Of a stretch of 64,000 nt of DNA, positions 23,718-34,995 are shown one piece after another. The notes under the pieces are model-generated. The model ran no database searches. It was not told where the DNA came from and saw only the letters and a program-made list of their open reading frames with translations. Positions within the stretch are counted from its first letter, which is position 1. Each line of letters starts with the position of its first letter. Both the position numbers and the translations under genes were made by a program. The stretch is from contig CM051040.1 in NCBI GenBank assembly GCA_027627225.1, forward strand, positions 29,803,634 to 29,867,633, read 5' to 3'. This stretch comes from Congeria kusceri (taxonomy: Eukaryota > Mollusca > Bivalvia > Myida > Dreissenidae).

Positions 23718-26282
23718 ATCGTCTATATATTTGTGAAATGTACAGGTAAAGTAGCTTTTGTTTTCAATTTTTTCCTATCACAAATCTATAAGATTTAAAA
23801 GAGGGTATGAACGATCGCATCAATTTTTTATAGAAAAATATGAAAGTAAAATAAAACATATTAAACATTAATGAATAACAAACTAGAATAAAAGTCCAGA
23901 AGAATTGATAATCGAAAGTTCTCGAAATTAGAGTTTTACATCATTAAAATACTTTTCGTCTTCCAGTCGAAAACTCATTCATGTACATTAGACATGTACA
24001 ATGGAAATCCCTGTTTATTTATTTTTTTAATTTTAACTTTCCTAGATTATATCCGTCCTCTTATTTGTGTTGTTCAATTTAGGAGAACATGAAATGTTTA
24101 TATTGAAATCGTCCATATCCCCTTTAAATATGACGACTTAATATTCAGCTGGAGTTTTGAAATCGTGCACTTGTGTTAATATATGATAATTTATGTAGTT
24201 CAATTTGGTTCAGTGAACTGTCTGTAACTTAACCTATTTGTCGCTGAAAGAGTGTTTGATATCACTTTCAGCATAACAATTAACTAGAATATTCGGTTAT
24301 ACTATTTATTAGAACTAGCAACTCGCACTGAATAGCTAATGAAGCAAGATATTGACTTGAGTGTAATGGTGATAGAAGATGGCGGTGATATATATTCCTG
24401 ACAAATAATTCAATTGTATGAACATTCGATGGCTAACGTACATGTAATATCAAATTAATCTGAGGCTTACAAAAACATTTTTGTTTTGATAACTGTATTG
24501 GTAAAGTTTAAATCAAGAACCTATTGTTAGCGTTTTGGTGCGTAAGTATATGTTTTGAATTACATGTATACATATACATGATAAAATATCTTATTAAGTA
24601 AAAAGGTTCAATAACTATATTAATTTCAATATCGCGTATTTTATAGGTATGCTTGATTTGTTTTCAGATTCGAGACATGTTGAAACAACATTTCTGTTGG
24701 TACGAACTATTTCTTCAAAATACAATGTTTAGGAACACGAGGTTTTTTGCATTAACCTAATTATTTTTGCTCGTTGCGACTTCTTGCCTTTCATTCAACA
24801 TGATCGAATCGTCTTTCTAAAAAAATGTAGCATACGCTGTTTGCGCTTAATAATGAAGTCTACATGATAAATAGTGAATGCTTATCCTTCAATCTCTCAA
24901 CATTATTAAGTGTACCTGGCATTCAGGTCATAAATCTCATTCATAGGTATTCCTTGACAGTTATTTGATTACCAAAGCGGGCGAACAGATACGTGTGGTT
25001 TAAAAACTAGTTCACAGTTTCAATTTTTACTTTTGGCTTTATCGCAACCTTTATGTATTTTTACAATAGTGTCATTAATGTTCTTACAGCGGACTTTTGG
25101 CGATGGTTAATTATTTGCACTATAACATAGTTTTTAGTTTTAATTTCGTGACATATAATACGCATACATTTATCAAAACAAATCTGTACATTAATATGAG
25201 ATTATTATTGTGTTCATTTTAAAGTCGTGTCAAATTTCACGCATAGCAATATACATATCCATATATTTCATCAACAGACATGGGTTAAACTAACTTTCCA
25301 CTTTCAAGTTTCGGCTGTTTATAATTAAAGAAATACACCATGTCTGGTTTTAGAAAGATGCATATGCATGTAGTGCATGCAAATTACTGTTGAAAAACGT
25401 TGAAGCCAATCCCAACCGTCATGTCAATTGCGTATGTCATAATCTGTTCATACTAGAATAAATAGAATAAGCAGAATTGATCTAATGAATTCATGTACAT
25501 TTTCGAGTAAAAAAGAAGTACATTTTAACATTCTACGAAAAATCAAACGATTGCGTTTTGGTATTGTGAAAGTAAATGAATCAACCCACATTTTGTGAGG
25601 ATGTAATCTAGAGGGCGTCCATTGGACTTTGACACTTAAGACGCGATGTTAATTATACAATTGTGGTCCTCTTTTATTACTTCTAGGATCCTATTACAGA
25701 TTCAATATACCATTTATTATACGATAATTTTTGAGGGTACCAATAGTTTGCTCCAACACGAAGGACGTGTATTTATAAATTCAAGTGTTCGATTCATTAG
25801 TGAAAACTGGAATGTAGTTTTGGATAACAAGCTGTACGTTTTCTGAATGAGGTTTCATCAGGAAATCAAGATGACGCATGCGTGTAATTGAATTAAATGA
25901 AACTTTATTTTTTAATTATAAGATGGTATCATTGTAAGTTCGGCATTTTTCTGTGGTGTACACCATGACTGTATATATATTCGTTGATGTATACTTTGAT
26001 AGGTTTATGAAATACAAAATGTTAATCATGCCACAATATTGTGTACAGACAAGCAAACGTTCTAATAAGTAACATGTATCATGAAATAACAGTATGTGGT
26101 GCATTATATTCACAGCCGTGACTGCGTGTAATATAAACCAACAGTACTTCCACTGACACACTGTCATTAACATAACATGATTATATTGGTACAAAAATAT
26201 GTGTTTGTTTTAATTGTGCTATGCATATATAGCCAACACTTCGGGTGTTTTGGATAATGCATTACAGTTTATGTGTTCCCTG

Positions 26283-26755
26283 AAAAGGCGACATATTTGC
26301 GGCGGCGGCGGCGTTGTCGGCGGCGGCGTGCACTTAAGTTGGTGCAGACAATAACTTAAGAACTTTTTGTGGAATCATTATGAAAATTTAGGGAATTGTT
26401 AGTAGGCATAAAATGAAGGTTAAGTTTGTTTTTCGGCATAATTTCTCAAACCATACTTGCATAGTTTAAAAAAGGCTTGTGCAGACAACAACTTGATAAG
26501 TTTTTGTGCAATCATTATGAAACGTTAGCGAAGTGTATGTAGTCATTTAAGGAAGATTACGATTGGTTTTCGGCATAATTGCTGAGTTTTTATACTTTTA
26601 AGGCTTGTGCTGACAATTACTAGAGAAGTTTTCCTGCCATCATTATGAAACTTTACGGAATTGTTAGTAGGCATAAAATGAAGGGTGAATTGGATTTTCG
26701 GCATAATTGCTCTTATCGTTCAGTTATGCCACGTCAGGCGACACATATGACTCGT
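26283..26755 (+). repeat. CGG-led element with three ~130-bp internal units
   Basis: The left end AAGGCGACATATTTG runs into (CGG)n at 26299-26328. Three units follow, starting at about 26341, 26482 and 26606 (spacing 141 and 124), each with GTGCAGACAA, ATCATTATGAAA and TTTTCGGCATAAT. The right end CAGGCGACACATATGA echoes the left end. It looks like one dispersed element built from tandem modules; its class is unknown. Confidence 0.7.
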
Positions 26756-27757
26756 GTTTATTAACAGTTCAAACACAAAACATCGCACAACATGTATGAA
26801 TAAAACCTTCTACAAGAATTAATACAAATAGAAAGTCAAAACACCGTAACATCTACAAACAACAACATAAGCAAAGATACGAAACATGCAGTGCAATAGA
26901 AAAGATAATCACGCAAACGGATACAACGAAATTGATCGGCATACACCTGCGATCACGCGTTATATCTTGATAAATTAGAGAGCATTCAACCTCTTAAGAA
27001 TAAACCATTTATTTTCACGATGATCGTATTAAGATAACATGAGATATAATAAAATGCCAATTTTCTCCACATAATGTTCACACTTGCAATATAATCAACC
27101 TCGTCTTGGTTCATACACATGTCCACTGATTTGCCATGGGCTAAATGTTTATTTCATTTATTAGTGATTATTGTTAAACAATCTTTATTGAAATCCTAAT
27201 TGTTTTGCTTAGTTTTAAGTGGTGAATACTAGGTCTTCAAACTACACGCCCATTGAAAACAGTTCATATAGTTTTCTGAAATAAACTGCCGAAGGTTAAC
27301 GGAATAGAAAAACATTAAACTACAATAAACTACAATAATCTACACCATCGGCATTCCTAAAATATGTTTCCAACACGTTATTACTGTTACAAATATCTTT
27401 CTTTAAATCTCAGGTCGTAAATTGTGTCCGTTTCGCACGTGCAGACGTGAACGAACATCCATTATTTCACGTGTTTTCTTCTGATTTAATTAACAAAGAA
27501 TTTCAGGGGCGTAACTAGTCATACTCCTATATGCACATGCACTAAAAAAACAGGGCGAAATAAGACATACTTCTAGCACTATCTGCCTTTTATTTGTATT
27601 TATTATTAAGTGATGTCAGAAAGATTTGAACTACATACACAGACAATAAGATTATTCGATAGAGACCAAACTGAATGACGACCAGACTTACCGGTATCAC
27701 TGGAAATTTACAACATATTAAAGTTTACTGTACGTATACTCAAAATCGGCTTAGGTA

Positions 27758-27773
27758 CCCCCCCCCCCCCCCC
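27758..27773. repeat. C16 homopolymer
   Basis: Sixteen consecutive C. The aligned position of copy B (near 37615) has no C run, so the tract grew in copy A after the duplication. Confidence 0.9.
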
Positions 27774-28734
27774 TGAATTTGCACGTATCATAGATTCCGA
27801 TCTGCAGTCTTAATAACATGTTATTGCCTGCCTTTTGTCTGTCTTTGTATAAGATCATGTTTGTTTTGTATGTGCCTCATTAATCAAGGCTATCACAATT
27901 TACATTATTTTCAAGATCTAGTTGATAATAGAATACGTAGACAACAAGAAAACGCAGATGAACATATGCATATACTTGTTTGGTCCTAGACAGCACATTT
28001 TTGTTTCTAACTACCAGGGACTATGATAAACAGCTGTCAGAAATATTAATTCACTCTTCACTTTATATGTATGATAGCTGTTCTTGATAACCGTTCTTAA
28101 CAAACCACGTCTTTCACCTATATTTTTATTAGAGTGAACAAATAATGACGGAAACAATGACCAATAAATGAATTATTGAATAATGAATACTGTTTTATTA
28201 CATGCATTGGGTTCTGTTCTCCACAGACGAAAACCGATTGAAATCCGTTAAGTTTTATTGATATCATGCTCACTTTTATGACAAATTAAATTATGTTAGT
28301 TTTAACAAATCTTTCAGCCAATACTGGCAAGAGTCAATGCCACGGGTGTCCAGCGGCCGATATAAGATCTACCTGATTGTTATATGTTTCCGTGTTATTT
28401 AAGAAGAAAACAACGAAAAAATAAGTATGTTTAATGTACATACCTTCCACTCTTAAGGATTATTACTGGAATTAGCACATGCAATAATTAAAATACTAAG
28501 TATCTGCTTAGAACATGTATATTGACAAAACCAGTATTTGATTATCTGCAATTGTTAACGATGTAATTATTGCCGTCATTCTAAACGTATATAATATACA
28601 AAATATACTCAATAACATGTAATAATAACTAAACACGAATTCGCAAGAACAAAGTTTGTTTAGAAACAAACATTTGTATTGAAAATATTATAAATGTTAT
28701 TCCAAGCGGCATAAAACAGGTAATACATATACTA

Positions 28735-30055
28735 CAGTCGACAAACACAAGCACCTTGGCCTGATAATGTCTGACTACGCCCGTTGGTCCGCACATATAT
28801 CTGTAAACAAAGCTTGGCAGCGAATTGGCATTTTAAGATCTCTGAAGCACACCCTTACCAGTTCCAATCTCGAACGAATATATTTTCATTTTATACGACC
28901 TCTATTTGAATATGTATTTACAGTATGGGGTAACTGTTCTAATGAATTGAGCGCACATCTAGAAGCTGTACAAAACAAGGCAGCCAGAATATGTATTGGC
29001 GCCACTAAACTGTGTAACATCAAAGCTCTATTAAATGATCTTAAACAGGAAAGACTCTTAAAAAGAAGACAGAAACACAGACTTATGCTCTTTTACAAAA
29101 TGAAACACCATGTATGCACAGAATACCTCTTAAAACCTAATTCCGCTCAACCCACTAAACCACTATGACCTCAGAAGAAATGAATCAGTAACTCTTACTC
29201 AGGCAGAAACAGAATCGTATAGACGTTCATTTCTTCCAACCGCAATACGAGACTAGAATGCCCTTCCGCTAGATGTGCAACGATCTCGCATGTTGGACTC
29301 TTTCAAAGCCTCTCTTAGTAAGAATTTCTAACAAAATAGTCTGAATTATTCTATATTGTTACAAGAACTGCTCAAATCCTCCGCGCAAGATTACGTTTTG
29401 GCTGCAGTTCTCCAAATAACGATTGATTCCGTATATCACTTGTATACAGTCCTCTGTGCTCATGCGGAGACATTGAAAGTGCAAACCTTCCTGCTTCATT
29501 GTAAAAACTACGATCTTCTTCGACACAATTTGCTTTGAAATGTCCCATCTCCTCTTACAACCAACAACTTGCTGTTAGGGTGTGAATACCTCACATCAGA
29601 GCAAAACAAATCGCTAATTCTAAGTGTCCAACGCTATATCGTTTTGTCAAAACTATTTTCATAATACCTGGCAACCACCCACAAAATGCGATGTCGTCGT
29701 GTGTCCTTCTTCCTTTGTTAAAGAACTTATTCTTCCTCCACAATAATTGTTTTTACACTAAGTCTGACTTTCTGCCCTACTTCTTAAGATACTTGGTACT
29801 GACACTCTACTAACTAGTACTATACCTATATTATTATATGTTTTATATAATGTCATGTACAGCTCATTTGTTTAATGCTGCATCATTCACCACCAGTTGG
29901 TAAATGCTTAAATTGGTTACATGTATTAATATCTGAAATGTATCTATAGAGAAGAATTCATAAACGTTGTTAGTTACTTGTTTTCTTATTCATAATTGTA
30001 TGTATGTCATGTATATGTCATGACAAATTGTCTTAATAAATACAGTTTTAACCAA
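28735..30055 (+). mobile_element. 5'-truncated LINE (LINE1), ORF2 C-terminal half and 3' UTR
   Basis: Coding remnant from KHKHLGLIMSDYARW through the post-RT region (RIYFHFIRPLFEYVFTVWGN, then AVQNKAARI), a SFLPTAIRD block and the terminal Cys-rich segment, to a final TAA at 29662-29664. It is broken by a frameshift near 29150, TAG at 29254-29256 in place of an expected Trp, TAA at 29329-29331, and two more frame changes between about 29370 and 29490. The 3' UTR ends near AATAAA at 30036. ATATACTA at 28727-28734 and 30056-30063 is an 8-base target-site duplication. Copy B continues across the equivalent position near 40945 without the element, supporting both ends. It resembles the CR1/Jockey group, but the clade is not certain. 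It is not functional. Confidence 0.9.
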
Positions 30056-30063
30056 ATATACTA

Positions 30064-30817
30064 ACCTTATTTTATTTATACAAATATATAATAATGTAAG
30101 TATGACAAAACACTGTTAATATATCATTATAATTATTTTGTTCTTACTTAATTTCTTGAAAATACATGCATCTGCGCATATAATTATTAGACATGCATTT
30201 TCGTTGGTCTGACATAAACGTTTTTATTTTACGAACTAGTATTACTATAGATAAGTTCACAATACAGTTCCGCTCTTTAGATTTTATTTCAGTTCAATAC
30301 CGTACTTCGATTCATATTCATACCATACATTAAACAAACGCATGATATGAAGAACATTGATCTTTCTGCTTCTAGAAGAAAGGCGTAATCACTCGGAAAT
30401 CATAGCAATTATTTCTTTTTAATAACTATCTCGTTTTCAATGTTCCAAGATATATAACATCATGTCAGCTACAAATGGCATCGATGGCAAAGGAGACCCT
30501 GCAATTAACTATCAATTTTTATCATTTGTTATAAACTGTCCGGCATATAACTAATAATAGAAGGTTTTGTTTGTGTCCAATCACCACACATCACGTTTGT
30601 ATGACTCTTTAACAATATGACTTAATGGTATTTTAATAAGAATACTGACATTGCCAGAAAGATACATATGAATTTAAAACAACATCAGACAAAAAACAGG
30701 GTGCACTCTCTGAGAAAACTCAGTTGAAATAAATGAAAACTGCACATTGTTTATGGGTCAACATTGAATTATTATTTGTTACTACATTGTGCTACACCAT
30801 TCTCTGTTAAAAGAAAT
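30064..30817. other. AT-rich sequence, nothing recognised
   Basis: The first ~40 bases may resume copy A (CTAACCTTATTTTATTTATA against CTAACTTTATCTAAATATAG in B). Otherwise no feature. Confidence 0.4.
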
Positions 30818-30990
30818 GAGGCGTGTCATGCGGAAAGTGTCGTCCCGGATTAGCCTGTGCGGACTGCACAGTGCACAGGCTAATCCAGGACGACACCTTC
30901 CGCCTACAGTGGATTTATGTTTAGAAGAGACTTCCTTGAAACAGAAAATAGCATTAATTCCCACGACACACCTCAAATGTGTTGTATAGC
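30818..30990. mobile_element. Palindromic dispersed element (foldback MITE-like)
   Basis: Arms of 31 bases at 30830-30860 and 30873-30903 match with two mismatches; the core reads GATTAGCCTGTGC / GCACAGGCTAATC with a 12-base loop. A tail with TTTAGAAGAGACTTCCTTGA follows. From memory, closely similar palindromes are abundant in some heterodont bivalve genomes; this was not checked. Overlapping frames on both strands are by-products of the palindrome. Confidence 0.7.
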
Positions 30991-31214
30991 GTTTCTCTTT
31001 TGCAGAATAGTAAGTCTGGCGGCACCAATGCAATTACTGTTGCTTATGATGGAAGCTTACATGCTTTTTACGAACTGCTGTCCAATTAGGCATATGTCTG
31101 AACGAAAACACAAATATGTTATACCTTACCCTGGTCGTTATATTTTATTTTTGAGCATACAGTACATTTCAATCCCCGATGAATTAATTCCATAGTGTTC
31201 GCGTATTTGTATCG
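30991..31214. other. Short unassigned spacer
   Basis: No supported feature. Confidence 0.35.
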
Positions 31215-31430
31215 GTACTATACTACTTAATAGCAAAATTCTTTGTATTTCGCGGTGTTTAAATTTCTAAATTATCTTGAAATATGGCTCCTTCGCGTGG
31301 TCTTGAATTCGTGATTTTTTTTTTGCATAGATTTTCTAATAATCATGCGAAGAGAACATTTACGCGGGGTCTTAAATTCGCGTTCTGTTTGGACCGTGAA
31401 ATACGCGAAAATTAGACAGCCGTAAAATAA
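31215..31430. repeat. Probable dispersed element rich in TTCGCG words
   Basis: Repeated TATTTCGCGG, CCTTCGCGTGGTCTTGAATTCG and TTTACGCGGGGTCTTAAATT blocks, two of which are variants of one ~20-base word. The composition differs from the flanks. Confidence 0.4.
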
Positions 31431-32319
31431 AATTATGTTACTATAGTGTGAGTGTAATACACATTAACATCCCATGAGAAAAAAATACCAGGAGATAAAT
31501 GTTATTTTTCCACAGCGTGCTAGTGTACCATAATACGTACAACAAGATCGTCAGAGGCTGTACAAATAATTCTTGACATGCGTCAAATGTAATTATGAAA
31601 TCACCGCATAAGGGAATAGCGGTTAAGCTTAAATATGCATTAACCCTTATTGTTATAGATGAACTTGATAATAAGAAATCTTCAGAATGAATCCATGGTA
31701 TGCCTCTATTAAACAGTATTCCTTCATCTATTTTGCTCCCCATCTGCGATCAGAAGATCTTGAATTCTGTCCAATTATGGGAACGTTCCAATGTTCTTTC
31801 TCAAGAATACAAATTTTTTACCCACGTACCGATAGTGTTCGAATAATACTCCACATTTATTACATGTGTTATTTAAAAATCTACATTTTAGAGCAATATT
31901 TAATTCATTAATACTTACTTATAAATGTTCAAAATACATTTGGGAAAGTTCATTATTGTCCCAAACATATGCATATTAATGTCATTGCACAAACCAATTA
32001 TATACTGCATTAAAGGTTACAATTCACTAACATGCTCAGCTATTTCCAATAAGTAACATCAATTTGAAGACCTTTTGTCTCATAAATTTTTTTTTTTAAA
32101 CTATAACTGGCCGTATGTCATATATTATGCTCGAAATGAAGTCGAAATCCAAACTCACTACCACAATACTAAAAATGGATATAAAACTAAATGTAATAAC
32201 GAATCGCCAGTAAAGAAAATAACCAGATGATCTTCATATTAATACAATACTACTGTAGCTGGTCGGATTTGAATTAGCCGCATACGGCTGCTTTACATTT
32301 ATGTAACGGTACGTGTATT
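31431..32319. other. AT-rich sequence, nothing recognised
   Basis: Open frames of 60-100 codons on both strands (31441-31743 minus, 31687-31911 plus) have no recognisable motif. Confidence 0.4.
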
Positions 32320-32534
32320 TACCGGCATCATTAGCATTCGTTCCATACACCTGCTTACCGGTTACTGCTATGTTGCATGACTGAATTGCATACCAATATC
32401 GTAATCAAGTCAGAAGACTGGGGTTAATGACCAATGCTTTGGGTAATATTTTGTCCTCAATGAGCGAATGCGATCATGCGTTATTAACTGTCGTCCTTCG
32501 TTTTGTCCTCGTATTGTTGGGAAGCAGGTATTTT

Positions 32535-32830
32535 TAGACCCCTACCGGTGTTTCGTCGAAGGGGACTCTTAAGGTTTGCACTGCTTCCCTCCCTCCTTCC
32601 GTCCGTCCGTCTGTCCGCACTAACTGGAGAGTAGTTAAGTGGTTTATGTTTACGGACAATTTAGTTGAAAATAGTTGAATACGGTTAGGGTAGTCTTTTA
32701 TGTGGCTTTAAAATGCTTTTAGGTGGCTATTTTAAGACACTTAACTATCTGTTTTTCGTAAGGGAGCCACTTAAGTATCATCTCGCAAGAACTTCCGTCA
32801 GTCCGTCCGCCCGTAAAAAACTGGATCTAC
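32535..32830. repeat. Probable dispersed element with CCGTC-rich ends
   Basis: Opens with AGACCCCTACCGGTGTTTCG and a CCTCCCTCCTTCCGTCCGTC tract, and closes with CTTCCGTCAGTCCGTCCGCC. Both ends carry CCGTC repeats, and the block is absent from copy C at the matching place. Confidence 0.4.
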
Positions 32831-32925
32831 AGTATTACAGTACATAAGAAGTATAGACTAGTAATACGAAATATTGATATGCTAAATTAATGTTTTGAAT
32901 GGACATATTTGTTACGCGTTTTTGT

Positions 32926-33605
32926 ATTGTGTTGTGTTGTATTAGCAACTGGTCACTTGCTTAAATAAAGGACCTTGTGTTGTGTTGTATTAGCAGCTGG
33001 TCACTTGCTTAAATAAAGGACCTTGTGTTGTGTTGTATTAGCAACTGGTCATTTGCTTAAATAAAGGACCTTGCGTTGTGTTGTATTAGCAACTGGTCAC
33101 TTGCTTAAATAAAGGACCTTGTGTTGTGTTGTATTAGCAACTGGTCACTTGCCTAAATAAAGGACCTTGCGTTGTGTTGTATTAGCAACTGGTCACTTGC
33201 TTAAATACAGGACCTTGCGTTGTGTTGTATTAGCAACTGGTCACTTGCTTAAATACAGGACCTTGCGTTGTGTTGTATTAGCAGCTGGTCACTTGCTTAA
33301 ATAAAGGACCTTGCGTTGTGTTGTATTAGCAACTGGTCACTTGCTTAAATAAGTGACCTTGCGTTGTGTTGTATTAGCAACTGGTCACTTGCTTAAATAA
33401 AGGACCTTGTGTTGTGTTGTATTAGCAGCTGGTCACTTGCTTAAATAAAGGACCTTGTGTTGTGTTGTATTAGCAACTGGTCACTTGCTTAAATAAAGGA
33501 CCTTGTGTTGTGTTGTATTAGCAACTGGTCACTTGCTTAAATAAAGGACCTTGTGTTGTGTTGTATTAGCAACTGGTCACTTGCTTAAATAAAGGACCTT
33601 GTGTT
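32926..33605 (+). repeat. 48-bp minisatellite, 14 units
   Basis: Fourteen units with exact 48-base spacing, each reading GTTGTATTAGCAACTGGTCA, then CTTGCTTAAATAAAGGACCTTG and a TGTTG link. Variants are sparse (GCAGCTGG, AAATACAGG, AAATAAGTG). Most units contain AATAAA. The array is absent from the equivalent part of copy C (near 42620), so it expanded in B only. Confidence 0.97.
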
Positions 33606-34684
33606 GTTGATAAGAGTTCTCTGCTGCTGATGCAGCTGTTGCTTTGCATTGTTTATACATGAATAACTGCCTCTTTTGTATTCAGATTGTATACGACTAT
33701 TGCGCTTGCTATGTGATTTTCTAATGTTAAGCCAGCAACACGCATACCATAAAGAACAATTTGCGTCATAAAAACAGACAATATGACTATAATACGAGTT
33801 ATTTTAGATCGCATAATATTTATGTATTATTGACTTAGTATCTTTCTTGTACATACACATTCTGGAATATGCCCCATTGTCATTCGCTAGTTAAAACGTA
33901 TGCAATAAAATTGTTTTGATATCGATTATCAAACAGATATTGTTTAAAATTTGTGATCATGATTGTATATTTGATTATTTAATTGTTGGCGATTTATTCT
34001 TGGTAAAATAAAGAGTGTTCAATATATGTATAGGGACCTTAATTATGATTATATTATATAATACTGACGTTGTTCAATTTTGTTATGGTATGGATAACAG
34101 CTATGAATGATTGTATGTTTTAACGGTATAGTATATACAATAACACAGTAATGAGCGAAACGAAAGTATTAAAAGTATATAACTTATAAATATAGCTTTG
34201 AATACGCCCTGACAAAACACATGAACATATTAAAGACCACAGAATGATACTAAAATTGCCGATGACATTCATTGCAACTGATTGCATGTTAACGAGACAA
34301 TGCTGCCTTGGGAATTGTTTATCGATATGCGTGAGCTTTATGAATATCATGTTCTCTTTACACATTCAAAACAGTTTGTCGACTGAGTCTCTACAAACTG
34401 AATGTAAAACAATTGGGATTAGATAGTGAGAATGATTAAGGCGCATTAGAGATGTTTATCACCAATTTGAATACACATACTGCTTTATAAAAGAAAAGGC
34501 GATCTACTGATTTAGCTGATGTTTTCAGAAATAACGAAATTGTGCTTAAATACATGTTGTTTAACTTAGTACAGTGAAGTTTCCGTTGTAAAGCTTAACA
34601 TATGTATAGATGGATGCATGCTTGATAACGCTTTTAGCACTACAATTAAGCAGCAGTCCAGAAATATTTACTAAAAATAATTTT

Positions 34685-34995
34685 TTGCAGAAATCGTTGC
34701 TAATGAACATCTTACCGAATAAAATGCAAAATCCCGCGTTGAAATCGGTAAAATAACAAGTCTTGCTTACTTTTCATCGCGTATGTTCTGTATGCGATAG
34801 CTGTTGATGCCTCTGGAGTATCCGCATGTACATTTATTACGCACAGTGTATATTCCATAGTTTCCAAGCATTTTAAACATTGACATTGTAAAGCGCGTTT
34901 CGTAAAAAAGAAACAGTTTTCAGTCGAATAAACGTCATTTACGTTCATTAGAACTTGTGTCAATTAAAGATGTATTGAATTATATTTGATGGACT
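34685..34995 (-). repeat. ~300-bp dispersed repeat family, copy 2 (inverted)
   Basis: Reverse complement begins AAAGCCACAGTCCATCAAAT and ends at CGGTAAGATGTTCATTAGCA plus ACGATTTCTGCAAAAAA. Same internal word order as copies 1 and 3. Opposite orientation to the surrounding duplication argues that it is a separate insertion. Confidence 0.75.

Larger units (their letters stand above)
21780..28734 (+). repeat. Segmental duplication copy A
   Basis: Contains blocks that align, in the same order and orientation, with copies B, C and D. 21785-22145 corresponds to B 32345-32525 (A itself has this block twice). 22915-23140 corresponds to C 43265-43510, sharing TTATCGTCTAGTAAGAT. 25680-25920 corresponds to B 36735-36960. 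26900-28734 corresponds to B 37450-40945 with LINE2 removed. Divergence is high, with many indels, so the duplication is old. No coding sequence is conserved between copies as far as I can see. Confidence 0.75.

Noticed and set aside
30782..31195. Overlapping 66-92 codon frames on both strands
   Set aside because: They arise from the palindromic element, whose two strands read nearly the same; no independent coding evidence.
32926..33605. Possible CRISPR-like array
   Set aside because: The 48-bp units are contiguous and lack spacers; minisatellite.
34712..34963. 83-codon frame with an apparent conserved VLMNVN...TENCF motif
   Set aside because: It coincides with one copy of the ~300-bp dispersed repeat; the other copies have different stops and indels, so conservation reflects DNA repeat identity.
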